Positions 6,574-15,208 of a stretch of 64,000 bases of DNA are shown here, piece after piece. Source of the stretch: a virus; the IMG/VR virus record IMGVR_UViG_3300027833_001738, positions 1 to 64,000 of that record. One strand, written 5' to 3'. The notes under the pieces were generated by a model, which had not been told where the DNA came from, did not search any database, and worked only from the letters and a program-made list of their open reading frames with translations. Within the stretch, counting starts at the first letter, position 1. Each line of letters begins with the position of its first letter. The translations under genes were made by a program, and so were the position numbers.

Positions 6574-7022
6574 TTAAAACAACATTACTAGCAGGAGCAT
6601 TAGCAGTAACACTTAGTGGATGTTCATCTATGCTACCAAAAACAGTTGACTATTCAGCAAAACCCGTAGAACGACCATTACTCGTTCTACCAGAATCTGA
6701 GATAACGAATATGAAAGAAGTAGATTATCTTGTGGTCACAGAAGAAAATATAAATGATGTTTGGAGAGAATTAGAAGCGGCAGGCAAACCTGTTGTATTA
6801 TTTTCACTCACACACGAAGGTTATGAAGCGTTAGCATTAAACAATGCTGAAGTGATTAGATATCTTTCCGAACAAAAAGCAATTCTGATTGCATACAAAG
6901 AATATTACGAAAAAGCCGACAAGGCGATTGAAGATGCGAATGTTATTGCTACTGCGGAAGATGCACTTGAGTCTAAACCAAGTTCACTTTCAAAAATCAA
7001 ATCATTCCTTAAATCAGATTAA
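6570..7022 (+). CDS. Outer-membrane lipoprotein spanin (Rz1-like)
   Basis: A 150-residue protein with a lipoprotein signal: basic start, hydrophobic core, lipobox L-S-G-C with Cys18. The mature part begins with a Pro-containing stretch (KPVERPLLVLPESE) and then a folded region (VDYLVVTEENINDVWRELEA, FSLTHEGYEALALNNAEV). It is longer than classical Rz1 but lies directly behind the i-spanin gene with a four-base overlap. Its role is to bridge to the i-spanin from the outer membrane. Confidence 0.78.
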   Translation: MIKTTLLAGALAVTLSGCSSMLPKTVDYSAKPVERPLLVLPESEITNMKEVDYLVVTEENINDVWRELEAAGKPVVLFSLTHEGYEALALNNAEVIRYLSEQKAILIAYKEYYEKADKAIEDANVIATAEDALESKPSSLSKIKSFLKSD

Positions 7023-7024
7023 TC

Positions 7025-7411
7025 ATGTCACCTTTTAAGGTTCTAGGCATAACCAAATACTCCAGCGAAGATGAAATAAGAATTGCATATAAGCGATTAT
7101 TAATGAAACATCATCCAGACACAGGTGATGGTGATAGACAGAAACTTGATGATATTAGACAAGCATTTACAGATATTAAAAAGATACAATCAGACAGTGG
7201 CAGTATTATTACAGTAACATTGAATGTAAAAATAAGTGAAGAAGAACTAGACGCAATGAGAGGGACTAAGTCTGGATTTAGAGATGATATATCTCCAGAT
7301 ATTCATTACATTGTTACAGTACCAAAGACCACTAGAATAGGTGACACAATTTTAGTAAAAAACATTATAAATAATACGAACTTGAAGATTAATTTTCTAA
7401 AGAGGACATAG
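7025..7411 (+). CDS. J-domain (DnaJ-like) protein
   Basis: A 128-residue protein with an N-terminal J domain of about 55 residues. FKVLGITKYSSEDEIRIAYK is helix I-II, HPD (His30-Pro31-Asp32) is the DnaK-stimulating loop, and FTDIKKIQ follows in helix IV. The C-terminal half (TVTLNVKISEEELDAM...VPKTTRIGDTI) resembles one DnaJ substrate-binding beta domain. There is no zinc-finger region. The intact HPD suggests it can recruit host DnaK. It is adjacent to the ClpA-like gene with no gap, so the two probably act in one remodelling pathway. Confidence 0.85.
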   Translation: MSPFKVLGITKYSSEDEIRIAYKRLLMKHHPDTGDGDRQKLDDIRQAFTDIKKIQSDSGSIITVTLNVKISEEELDAMRGTKSGFRDDISPDIHYIVTVPKTTRIGDTILVKNIINNTNLKINFLKRT

Positions 7412-9649
7412 ATGGCAGAACAAGAACGAGATGGAAGTGTAGACAGAATTAGTATTACATTAGAGAGAGCAGTTCAATTTGCCAATTCTCTAACACATGA
7501 ATACGTCACATTAGAACATTTATTATTTTCTATTTTAGAAGAATCAGACGTTAGCGATTTGTTAACCGATATGCAAGTAAAAGGTGGTGCTATTGCAGAA
7601 GACGTTGAGAAGTATCTGAAAGATAGAGAAGACATTACTGATATGGCACCGGCAATGGATAGACGAGGGCCTCGTAAGACTGCGGCTTTGAGTAGAGTAT
7701 TCAATCGTGCAATCACTCAAGTTATCTTTAGCGGCAGAACTAAACTATTTTGTAGAGACGTATTAATTTCACTACTAAGTGAAACAGATTCATATGCATA
7801 TTTCTTCTTAGCCAAACATGGAGTAACAAGAGAAGGTGCTATCACAATTATTCAAAAAGAATTCTACACGGCTAAACCTGCTCAAACAGGTGACCCATCA
7901 CAGGCTGTCAAATTTGAAGACTTCTGTACAAATCTAAATGAAACTGCTAGTGAAGGTTTAATTGACCCGGTTATTGGCAGAGAAGAAGAACTAATCGAAA
8001 TTACAGAAGTTCTAGCCAGACGTAAGAAGAACAATGTGATTATTGTGGGCGAACCAGGTGTTGGTAAAACTGCTATCGCAGAAGGTCTTGCATTAATGAT
8101 TTCAGAAGGCAAAGTTCCTAATATACTTGAAGAGAAAACTGTATATTCACTAGATGTAACTAGTCTTGTTGCTGGTACAAAGTATCGTGGTGAATTTGAA
8201 GAACGTGCGAAACTTGTATTTGACCAACTTTCTAAGAAAGATAATGTTATTCTGTTCATTGATGAAATTCATATGATTATGGGTGCGGGTTCAGCCGGTG
8301 GTTCAAATATCGATATCGCAAACTTATTGAAACCATTATTAGCGAGTGGTAAACTATTTTGTGTCGGTGCAACAACAAGCGAAGAGTATAGAGAAAATTT
8401 CGAAAAAGACAGAGCCTTACAAAGACGTTTTCAGAAAGTAGTAGTAGACCAACCAAGCAAAGAAACTACCAAACTAATTGTTAAAGGTCTTAAACAATAT
8501 TATGAAGCATTCCATGAACTTGAGTATACAGACGATTCACTTGATATGGCAGTTGAATTAGCAGAACGCTATATGCATGGCAAATATAATCCAGATAGAG
8601 TTATTGACGTAATCGATATTGCAGGTGCAAGAGGCAAACTTCATGGTCACAAAGGTCCTATTACAAACAAAGAAATAGAACAAGCAATTTCTAAGATAAC
8701 TCGTATTCCGATGGACATGATTGATGCAAAAGAAAATAATAATTTTATTCATTTAGAAGACAACATTAAGAAAAAGTTATTTGGTCAAGATGGCGCAGTT
8801 GGTACATTAGTTGAAAGTATTCTAGTAAGTAAATCAGGAATGAGAGAACGTAATAAACCTGTTGGTTCATTCTTGTTTGTTGGTCCAACTGGTACTGGTA
8901 AAACAGAACTATGTAGACAACTTGCAGATAACTTATCAATAAAACTTCGCAAGTATGATATGTCAGAATATATGGAACAACATTCAGTATCAAAACTTAT
9001 CGGTGCTCCTCCAGGATATGTAGGGCATGCAGAAGGTGGTGCTGGTGCAGGACAACTTATCAATGATGTTGACGAAACTCCAAACTGCATTGTTCTATTA
9101 GATGAAGTAGAGAAAGCACATCCAAGTGTAATGAATTTATTACTTCAAGTTATGGACGATGGTCGCTTGACTAGTTCAACTGGTAAAACAGCAGACTTCA
9201 GTAATGTAATTCTTATTATGACATCAAACTTAGGCGCGGCACAAAAGAATAAGAAAGCAATTGGTTTTAGTAACGACCATGATGATGCAAGTATGGTAGC
9301 AGTAAACAAGTTTTTCTCACCAGAATTTAGAAACAGACTAGATGCGACAGTTGAGTTCGTATCACTTGAAAGGCATCATATTGATATGATTGTTGATAAG
9401 ACTATCAATGAGATTAATGAAATGTTGAAAGATAAGAATGTAACTATTACACTGTCTGATTCAGCCAGAACGTGGCTAAGAAATAGAGGATATGTGCCAG
9501 AGATGGGTGCTAGACCTTTACAGAGAGTAGTCAATGATTACATCAAAAAGCCAATATCAAAAGAAATTCTTTTTGGTAAACTAAAAGATGGCGGTAATTG
9601 TAAAATTTTAATTAACGAGAAAGATAACGTTGAGTTTATATATACATAA
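7412..9649 (+). CDS. clpA: ClpA-like AAA+ unfoldase
   Basis: A 745-residue protein (E. coli ClpA is 758). A Clp N-domain (HEYVTLEHLLFSILEES) is followed by the D1 AAA+ module (Walker A GEPGVGKT 213-220; Walker B ILFIDEIHMI) and the D2 module (Walker A GPTGTGKT 491-498; LDEVEKAH; GARPLQRV). There is no ClpB-type coiled-coil middle insert, so it is ClpA- rather than ClpB-like. The ClpP-docking loop is kept as Ile617-Gly618-Phe619 (IGL in ClpA, IGF in ClpX). It probably feeds substrates to host ClpP. It follows the J-domain gene directly. Confidence 0.93.
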   Translation: MAEQERDGSVDRISITLERAVQFANSLTHEYVTLEHLLFSILEESDVSDLLTDMQVKGGAIAEDVEKYLKDREDITDMAPAMDRRGPRKTAALSRVFNRAITQVIFSGRTKLFCRDVLISLLSETDSYAYFFLAKHGVTREGAITIIQKEFYTAKPAQTGDPSQAVKFEDFCTNLNETASEGLIDPVIGREEELIEITEVLARRKKNNVIIVGEPGVGKTAIAEGLALMISEGKVPNILEEKTVYSLDVTSLVAGTKYRGEFEERAKLVFDQLSKKDNVILFIDEIHMIMGAGSAGGSNIDIANLLKPLLASGKLFCVGATTSEEYRENFEKDRALQRRFQKVVVDQPSKETTKLIVKGLKQYYEAFHELEYTDDSLDMAVELAERYMHGKYNPDRVIDVIDIAGARGKLHGHKGPITNKEIEQAISKITRIPMDMIDAKENNNFIHLEDNIKKKLFGQDGAVGTLVESILVSKSGMRERNKPVGSFLFVGPTGTGKTELCRQLADNLSIKLRKYDMSEYMEQHSVSKLIGAPPGYVGHAEGGAGAGQLINDVDETPNCIVLLDEVEKAHPSVMNLLLQVMDDGRLTSSTGKTADFSNVILIMTSNLGAAQKNKKAIGFSNDHDDASMVAVNKFFSPEFRNRLDATVEFVSLERHHIDMIVDKTINEINEMLKDKNVTITLSDSARTWLRNRGYVPEMGARPLQRVVNDYIKKPISKEILFGKLKDGGNCKILINEKDNVEFIYT

Positions 9650-10275
9650 TGTACACTGAAACTGTAACAAAACTATTCTATAATATATACCCTTATAGAA
9701 TAACTTATCCTAGATTAGGAAATCTTCCAAAGTTTTATTATCGAACAGAGAAGCCAAGTGAACACTCTTGGATGATTAGACAACAATGTCATCAATATCT
9801 AAAGAAAGAGTTCAAAGGTAGAATTAAGTTCAATAATGGATATCACACTCATGCTTATTTTCTAAAAAAAGAAGACTATTTAAAAGCAAAAGAAGAGTTT
9901 ACAGAGTTACACGTCAGATATACCGAACCATTATTCCCAGACTTAAAAGATATACTTGATAAGTTTGATTCCAATGTTGATTTACGAAAATCATTATATC
10001 TTAAGAAACACAGATACAAAGTAGAACTATTATACACAATGGGCACTTTTGTAGATGTATGTGACAGCATCACAGAAACATTCAAAGACAACCCTAACTA
10101 TGCAATATCTGGAAACGTAAAGTCAGTGACTAGACGTTTTGGTTACTATGGTTCATGGGCAACATATAGTATGTATTGTAAAGAACAAATCGATGTAGAA
10201 TATTTCACATTTATGTTTGGTGAGAACATAAAATCAATTTCCAAGGCCGTCCTAATAAGTGAATTAGATAAATAA
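9649..10275 (+). CDS. Hypothetical protein after clpA
   Basis: A 208-residue basic, Tyr-rich protein whose ATG overlaps the clpA stop by one base. No motif is recognised. It has a mixed alpha/beta look (FKGRIKFNNGYHTHAYFLKK, VKSVTRRFGYYGSWATYS). Its last codons contain the late promoter for the downstream virion genes. Confidence 0.65.
   Translation: MYTETVTKLFYNIYPYRITYPRLGNLPKFYYRTEKPSEHSWMIRQQCHQYLKKEFKGRIKFNNGYHTHAYFLKKEDYLKAKEEFTELHVRYTEPLFPDLKDILDKFDSNVDLRKSLYLKKHRYKVELLYTMGTFVDVCDSITETFKDNPNYAISGNVKSVTRRFGYYGSWATYSMYCKEQIDVEYFTFMFGENIKSISKAVLISELDK
10267..10274 (+). promoter_or_regulatory. T4-type late promoter
   Basis: GATAAATA overlaps the end of the previous gene. A hairpin AAGAAC/GTTCTT (10279-10284 with 10289-10294) lies at the expected transcript 5' end. 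Confidence 0.65.
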
Positions 10276-10326
10276 GAGAAGAACTACAGTTCTTTAACTA
10301 CTAATACAACTTAAGAGGAATGGCAT

Positions 10327-10698
10327 ATGGCTCGTAAAACAACTACTCTATTACCACTAACAGGCGCTACTTCACTAGACACAACAGGTGATGCAGTTCC
10401 AGGTGATTCATATTATGGTTACACAGATGGTGTTCATACAGTAGCAGTCTATGGCAATAACCTAAAAGGTCGCATCAAAATCCAAGGAACATTAGCAACT
10501 ACACCAACAGAAGATGATTGGTTTGACATTCTTCTTGCCGGTTTACCATACAAAGACTATGATGGATTTACTGGAGTAGATGGCTTTACTTTTGTTGCTA
10601 ACTTAGTATATTTAAGAGCAAAACTAGACAGAACATCATTGGGTATAACAGACTATACTACAGCAGGATTTGTAGGGAAGATTTACCTGAATTACTAA
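10327..10698 (+). CDS. Probable virion protein upstream of the tail fibre
   Basis: A 123-residue Thr/Gly-rich beta protein (TTTLLPLTGATSLDTTGDAV, GRIKIQGTLATTPTEDDW) preceded by AGAGGAA. It reads like a small virion or tail component; similar compact beta proteins precede fibre genes in marine T4-like phages. It is cotranscribed with the tail fibre gene from the late promoter at 10267. No family is assigned. Confidence 0.65.
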   Translation: MARKTTTLLPLTGATSLDTTGDAVPGDSYYGYTDGVHTVAVYGNNLKGRIKIQGTLATTPTEDDWFDILLAGLPYKDYDGFTGVDGFTFVANLVYLRAKLDRTSLGITDYTTAGFVGKIYLNY

Positions 10699-10710
10699 TA
10701 GGGAATAGAC

Positions 10711-13700
10711 ATGAGTATAAACGCACAACCATTTCAGCCACAGTTCAAACTTATTGGCAATTTAGCAGAAGACCAAGTACTAGTATATGACACAAGTGAA
10801 GGCGCATTTGTCAACTCGGCAGGTTCAGGTGGTGGTGGAGCCGCTGGCTTTACAGCGATTGAAAATGTCGGCTCAACAGGAACTGCGATACATTACGGTG
10901 AAGCGGGAACAACACTTCAACTTAAAAAATTAATTGGTGGCGATAATCTTACTATTACTGATAACGGTACTGGCGGATTAATATTAGCGGCTACAAATAC
11001 AGACACGATACAAGATGGTACCAATGTAGGCACAGGTACTGGATTATTTCATTCTAAAGATAACACAACCCATGCTCTAAAATTTAAGAGTTTGGCAGTA
11101 GGTGCAGGTCTTACATTAACAGATGACGGCAATGGAACAATTACACTTGTTAACACAGTATCAGGTGGTGGTTCAGCAGGTGCTGATGGTACATTAAGCA
11201 ACTTATCAAATGTTGCAACAGCAAGAACAAATTTAGATGTATTTTCTAAAGCAGAAGGTGATGCAAGATACCACGATAAATTCTCAAACTTCTTACCTTC
11301 AGCAAATAACGTATATGACGTAGGTTCACCATCATTCAAATTTAATGATATATATGCTGAAACATTTCAAGGTACTGCCGTATTAGCAGAAAACTTAGCA
11401 ATAAGTGGTACTGCCGGTCAAGTATTAACATATAACGGTTCAGCATGGGTAGCCGCAGACAACGCCGGTGGTGGCGGTGGTGGTGGCGGTGGCAGTGTCC
11501 CACAATCATTATCAATATCTGGTTCTGATTTAACAATTTCAAGTGGCAACACAGTAGACTTATCTACTCTGCCAGGTTTAGGTTTTAATGGGACGTTTAC
11601 TGCATTAACTGGCAAGCCAACAACATTAGCAGGTTATGGCATTACAGATGCACTAGCATTGGGTACAACTAGTACAACTGCACTTGCTGGTAACACTGTA
11701 ATACCAACAGCAGTAAGTCAATTAACTAATGACTCAAACTACTTATCTTCTGTTCCTGCACAATTATTCAGTTCATTAGTAGGTAAACCTACAACATTAG
11801 CAGGATATGGAATTACTGATGGCGGTGGTTCATATGCAAATAGTAATGTTGATACACATTTAAATGTAAGTAGTGCAACTGCTAACCAAGTATTAAAATG
11901 GACTGGCACAGATTACGCATGGGTTACATCAACTGATAGCGACACAACATATACTGCCGGTACTGGACTTACATTATCAGGCACAGAATTCTCATTGACA
12001 TCCGGTCACTTTGATGGAGACTATAACAGTCTATCAAACAAACCAAATCTATTTGATGGAACATACTCATCATTAAGTGGTAAGCCAACATTATTCTCTG
12101 GCTCATATAATGACTTGTCAGCGAAGCCGACATTATTTGATGGTGCATACTCATCATTGTCTGGCAGACCAACATTATTTGATGGAGCATATTCATCACT
12201 AACAAGTAAACCTACAACACTCGCTGGTTATGGAATTACAGATTCATTTGATAATGCCGATATTGACACACATTTAAATACAGGTACTGCAACAGCAAAC
12301 CAAGTATTAAAATGGACAGGTACCGATTACGATTGGGTCACATCAACTGATAGCGATACGACATACACAGCAGGAACTGGACTTACATTATCAGGCACAG
12401 AATTCTCATTAACTGGTGGTCATTATAATGACAGTGCGGTTGATACACACTTAAATATAAGTGGTGCAACTGCCAATCAGATGCTAAAATGGACAGGTAC
12501 TGATTATGCATGGGTTACATCTACAGACAGTGACACAACTTATACTGCTGGTTCAGGACTTACATTATCAGGCACAGAATTCTCATTAACTGGTGGTGCA
12601 GTAACGCCATCAAGTGCAACAGCATTCACAAATAAGACTGGTAACATTAGTCAATGGACTAACGATGCGGGATATTTAACATCAGAAACAGACTCACAAA
12701 CATTATCACTTTCTGGCACAACATTATCAATTTCAACTGGTAATAATGTTGACTTAGGTGCATTAACACTTGACGATTTCGCAGATGTGGCAATCTCATC
12801 AGTTTCAGATGGACAATTTTTAACATACGACAATGGTACTGGTGATTGGACTAACTCAACAGTTTCTATTCCAACACTTACAAGTCAATTAACAAACGAT
12901 GCTGGTTTCATAACTTCAGCAAGTACATATGATAACAGTGATGTAGATTCACACTTAAATCAATCTAACCCAACAAGTGGTTATGTACTAAGTTGGAACG
13001 GTTCAGATTACGCATGGGTTTCGAATGGTGCCTCAGGTGCCCATTATACAGATTCAGATGCAAGGGCTGCCTTCTCAGCAACTACAGGATTATCATATAA
13101 TAGTGGAACAGGTGTATTCTCACTGAATTCACAACTAGAGAATTTGTCAGATGTAAGTTCTACAACACCTTCAACAGGTCAAGTTCTAAAATGGAACGGT
13201 TCTACATGGACACCAAGTGCTGATGAAAATGATGATACAATTTATACATCATTCAATACAGATTTTGATACAAGACTTTCAGGAAAATCAACAACTAATC
13301 TAAGTGAAGGTACAAACAAATACTTCACAGATACAAGAGTTAGAAATGCAATTAGCGTCACAGGCGACTTATCATATAATGCTTCGACTGGTGTTATATC
13401 TTTCACAGAAACTGATAACTATGCTAATGCCGATGTTGACACACACTTAAACTCAGGTTCAGCAACAACTGGACAAATATTAAGTTGGAATGGTTCAGAC
13501 TATGACTGGATTGCAAACTCAGGAACACCGGCGTGGTCAGCAGTAACAAACAAGCCTACAACTATTGCAGGGTTTGGTATCACAGATGCATTTGATGGAG
13601 CATATTCATCACTATCTGGCAAGCCAACATTACCTACAAACGTAAGTGATTTAACTAACGACAGTGGTTTCTTAACATCAGTTCCAGCACAGACTTTCGC

Positions 13701-15195
13701 TTCATTGACTAGTAAGCCAACGACAATCGCTGGATACGGAATTACAGATTCTGTAACACCAACTAGTTCACATACATTTACAAATAAATCTGGTAACATT
13801 AGTCAATGGACTAACAACGCAGGTTACTTAACAAGTGTTCCAGCACAGTCGTTTGCTTCATTAACAGGTAAACCGACATCAATCGCTGGATATGGAATTA
13901 CAGATAGTTTCTTCTCTGGTGCATACGCAGACTTATCAGGCAAACCAACATTATTTGATGGAGCATATTCATCATTGTCTGGTGCTCCTACAATGTATGC
14001 AAATAGTAATGTAGACGCACACCTAAATCAAAGTAATCCAACAAGTGGATATGTTCTTTCTTGGAACGGTTCAGATTATGCTTGGGTTGCCCAGTCTGGT
14101 GGCGGTGCAGGTGGTGATAAGATTGAAGAAGGCAACTCTAGTGTAGAAGTAATAGATGGCGGTGCAGATGGTCGTGTTGTATTTGAAACTAACGGCACTG
14201 ACAGATGGCAAATTTCTAATTCTGGACATATTTTACCAGAATCAAATGCAACATATGATTTAGGCAGTAACGCTAATCGTGCCAGAAATGTATATTTAAA
14301 TACTTCATTGTATATTGGCACAGATATAGTTGCAGTAAGTGGTGGCAAATTAACATTCAATGGCAGTGATGTACAAGATTATAATAATCTTTCAAACAAA
14401 CCAGATGCCATATCAGCAGGTTCAGGAATTCAACTTAACTCAGGAACTTTATCATTAAGTTCAGCATTAAGTGGATTGACAGATGTTTCATCATCAGCAC
14501 CAAGCACAGGACAAGTTCTAAAATGGAATGGTTCAGCATGGGCACCGGGAACTGATGTAGCATCGGGTACTGCCGCAATGAATGACTTAACTGACGTTAG
14601 TACTTCAGGCATATCAAGTGGACAATACTTATCATGGAATGGTTCATCATTTGTAGCAACAACTCCATCAAGTGGTGGTGCTTCTGCAATAAACGATTTA
14701 TCAGATGTAGACACATCCACTAGTGCGCCTTCTAACGGTGATGTTCTAACTTGGGTACAAGCAGATAGTGAATGGGCTCCAGCCGCACCTTCAGGTGGTG
14801 GTGGTGGTTCTGGTGCTACAATTGAATACTTCAAATTGAACTATGCAACAAACGGAAACTTATCATCAATCACAAATGCTACATCGGGAGTTAGTGCAAC
14901 TATCCTGTCAGCAACTGGTGGTGACGTAGAAGTATCATTCAGTTCAACAAATTATCCACCATCAGGTATAATTATTTACGGTTATGCATATTCTACTAAT
15001 GAGTATAATATTAAAAACGCACATGCCGATATGAATACAAGAAAAATGTCAGGTGGCGGTTCAGCAGGCTCACCGATAGCATTCGGTAGTATGGGGTCAG
15101 TAGACTTGACGTTAGACCTTAGAGAAGCATCAACTGGTGCAGGACGAAGTTTCGGAACAACTACACATGCTTGGGTGATGTTTACAACAGTTTAA
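10711..15195 (+). CDS. Long tail fibre protein with repeats
   Basis: A 1494-residue Ser/Thr/Gly/Asn-rich protein built of repeats. Units of type SLSGKPTLFDGAYSS, KPTTLAGYGITD and ATANQVLKWTGTDYAWV recur throughout, interrupted by Gly-rich linkers (a run of nine Gly near residue 256). Repeats of the AGYGITD type are typical of phage tail fibres. The C-terminal about 130 residues are non-repetitive and may be the host-binding tip. Several units are nearly identical at DNA level (near 11965, 12379 and 12556). It is followed by a second virion protein with a 13-bp gap. Confidence 0.9.
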   Translation: MSINAQPFQPQFKLIGNLAEDQVLVYDTSEGAFVNSAGSGGGGAAGFTAIENVGSTGTAIHYGEAGTTLQLKKLIGGDNLTITDNGTGGLILAATNTDTIQDGTNVGTGTGLFHSKDNTTHALKFKSLAVGAGLTLTDDGNGTITLVNTVSGGGSAGADGTLSNLSNVATARTNLDVFSKAEGDARYHDKFSNFLPSANNVYDVGSPSFKFNDIYAETFQGTAVLAENLAISGTAGQVLTYNGSAWVAADNAGGGGGGGGGSVPQSLSISGSDLTISSGNTVDLSTLPGLGFNGTFTALTGKPTTLAGYGITDALALGTTSTTALAGNTVIPTAVSQLTNDSNYLSSVPAQLFSSLVGKPTTLAGYGITDGGGSYANSNVDTHLNVSSATANQVLKWTGTDYAWVTSTDSDTTYTAGTGLTLSGTEFSLTSGHFDGDYNSLSNKPNLFDGTYSSLSGKPTLFSGSYNDLSAKPTLFDGAYSSLSGRPTLFDGAYSSLTSKPTTLAGYGITDSFDNADIDTHLNTGTATANQVLKWTGTDYDWVTSTDSDTTYTAGTGLTLSGTEFSLTGGHYNDSAVDTHLNISGATANQMLKWTGTDYAWVTSTDSDTTYTAGSGLTLSGTEFSLTGGAVTPSSATAFTNKTGNISQWTNDAGYLTSETDSQTLSLSGTTLSISTGNNVDLGALTLDDFADVAISSVSDGQFLTYDNGTGDWTNSTVSIPTLTSQLTNDAGFITSASTYDNSDVDSHLNQSNPTSGYVLSWNGSDYAWVSNGASGAHYTDSDARAAFSATTGLSYNSGTGVFSLNSQLENLSDVSSTTPSTGQVLKWNGSTWTPSADENDDTIYTSFNTDFDTRLSGKSTTNLSEGTNKYFTDTRVRNAISVTGDLSYNASTGVISFTETDNYANADVDTHLNSGSATTGQILSWNGSDYDWIANSGTPAWSAVTNKPTTIAGFGITDAFDGAYSSLSGKPTLPTNVSDLTNDSGFLTSVPAQTFASLTSKPTTIAGYGITDSVTPTSSHTFTNKSGNISQWTNNAGYLTSVPAQSFASLTGKPTSIAGYGITDSFFSGAYADLSGKPTLFDGAYSSLSGAPTMYANSNVDAHLNQSNPTSGYVLSWNGSDYAWVAQSGGGAGGDKIEEGNSSVEVIDGGADGRVVFETNGTDRWQISNSGHILPESNATYDLGSNANRARNVYLNTSLYIGTDIVAVSGGKLTFNGSDVQDYNNLSNKPDAISAGSGIQLNSGTLSLSSALSGLTDVSSSAPSTGQVLKWNGSAWAPGTDVASGTAAMNDLTDVSTSGISSGQYLSWNGSSFVATTPSSGGASAINDLSDVDTSTSAPSNGDVLTWVQADSEWAPAAPSGGGGGSGATIEYFKLNYATNGNLSSITNATSGVSATILSATGGDVEVSFSSTNYPPSGIIIYGYAYSTNEYNIKNAHADMNTRKMSGGGSAGSPIAFGSMGSVDLTLDLREASTGAGRSFGTTTHAWVMFTTV

Positions 15196-15208
15196 AAGGT
15201 AAGATTAA

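Noticed and set aside
7412-9649. Assignment of the AAA+ protein as ClpB disaggregase
   Set aside because: It lacks the coiled-coil middle domain of ClpB and keeps the ClpP-docking IGF loop.
11049-14834. Several minus-strand open frames inside the tail fibre gene
   Set aside because: They follow the repeat structure of the plus-strand gene, lack ribosome-binding sites, and are shadow frames.
10711-15195. Repeats in this gene looked like a possible CRISPR-like array
   Set aside because: Repeats are in frame, degenerate and encode a fibre protein; there are no uniform spacers or cas genes.
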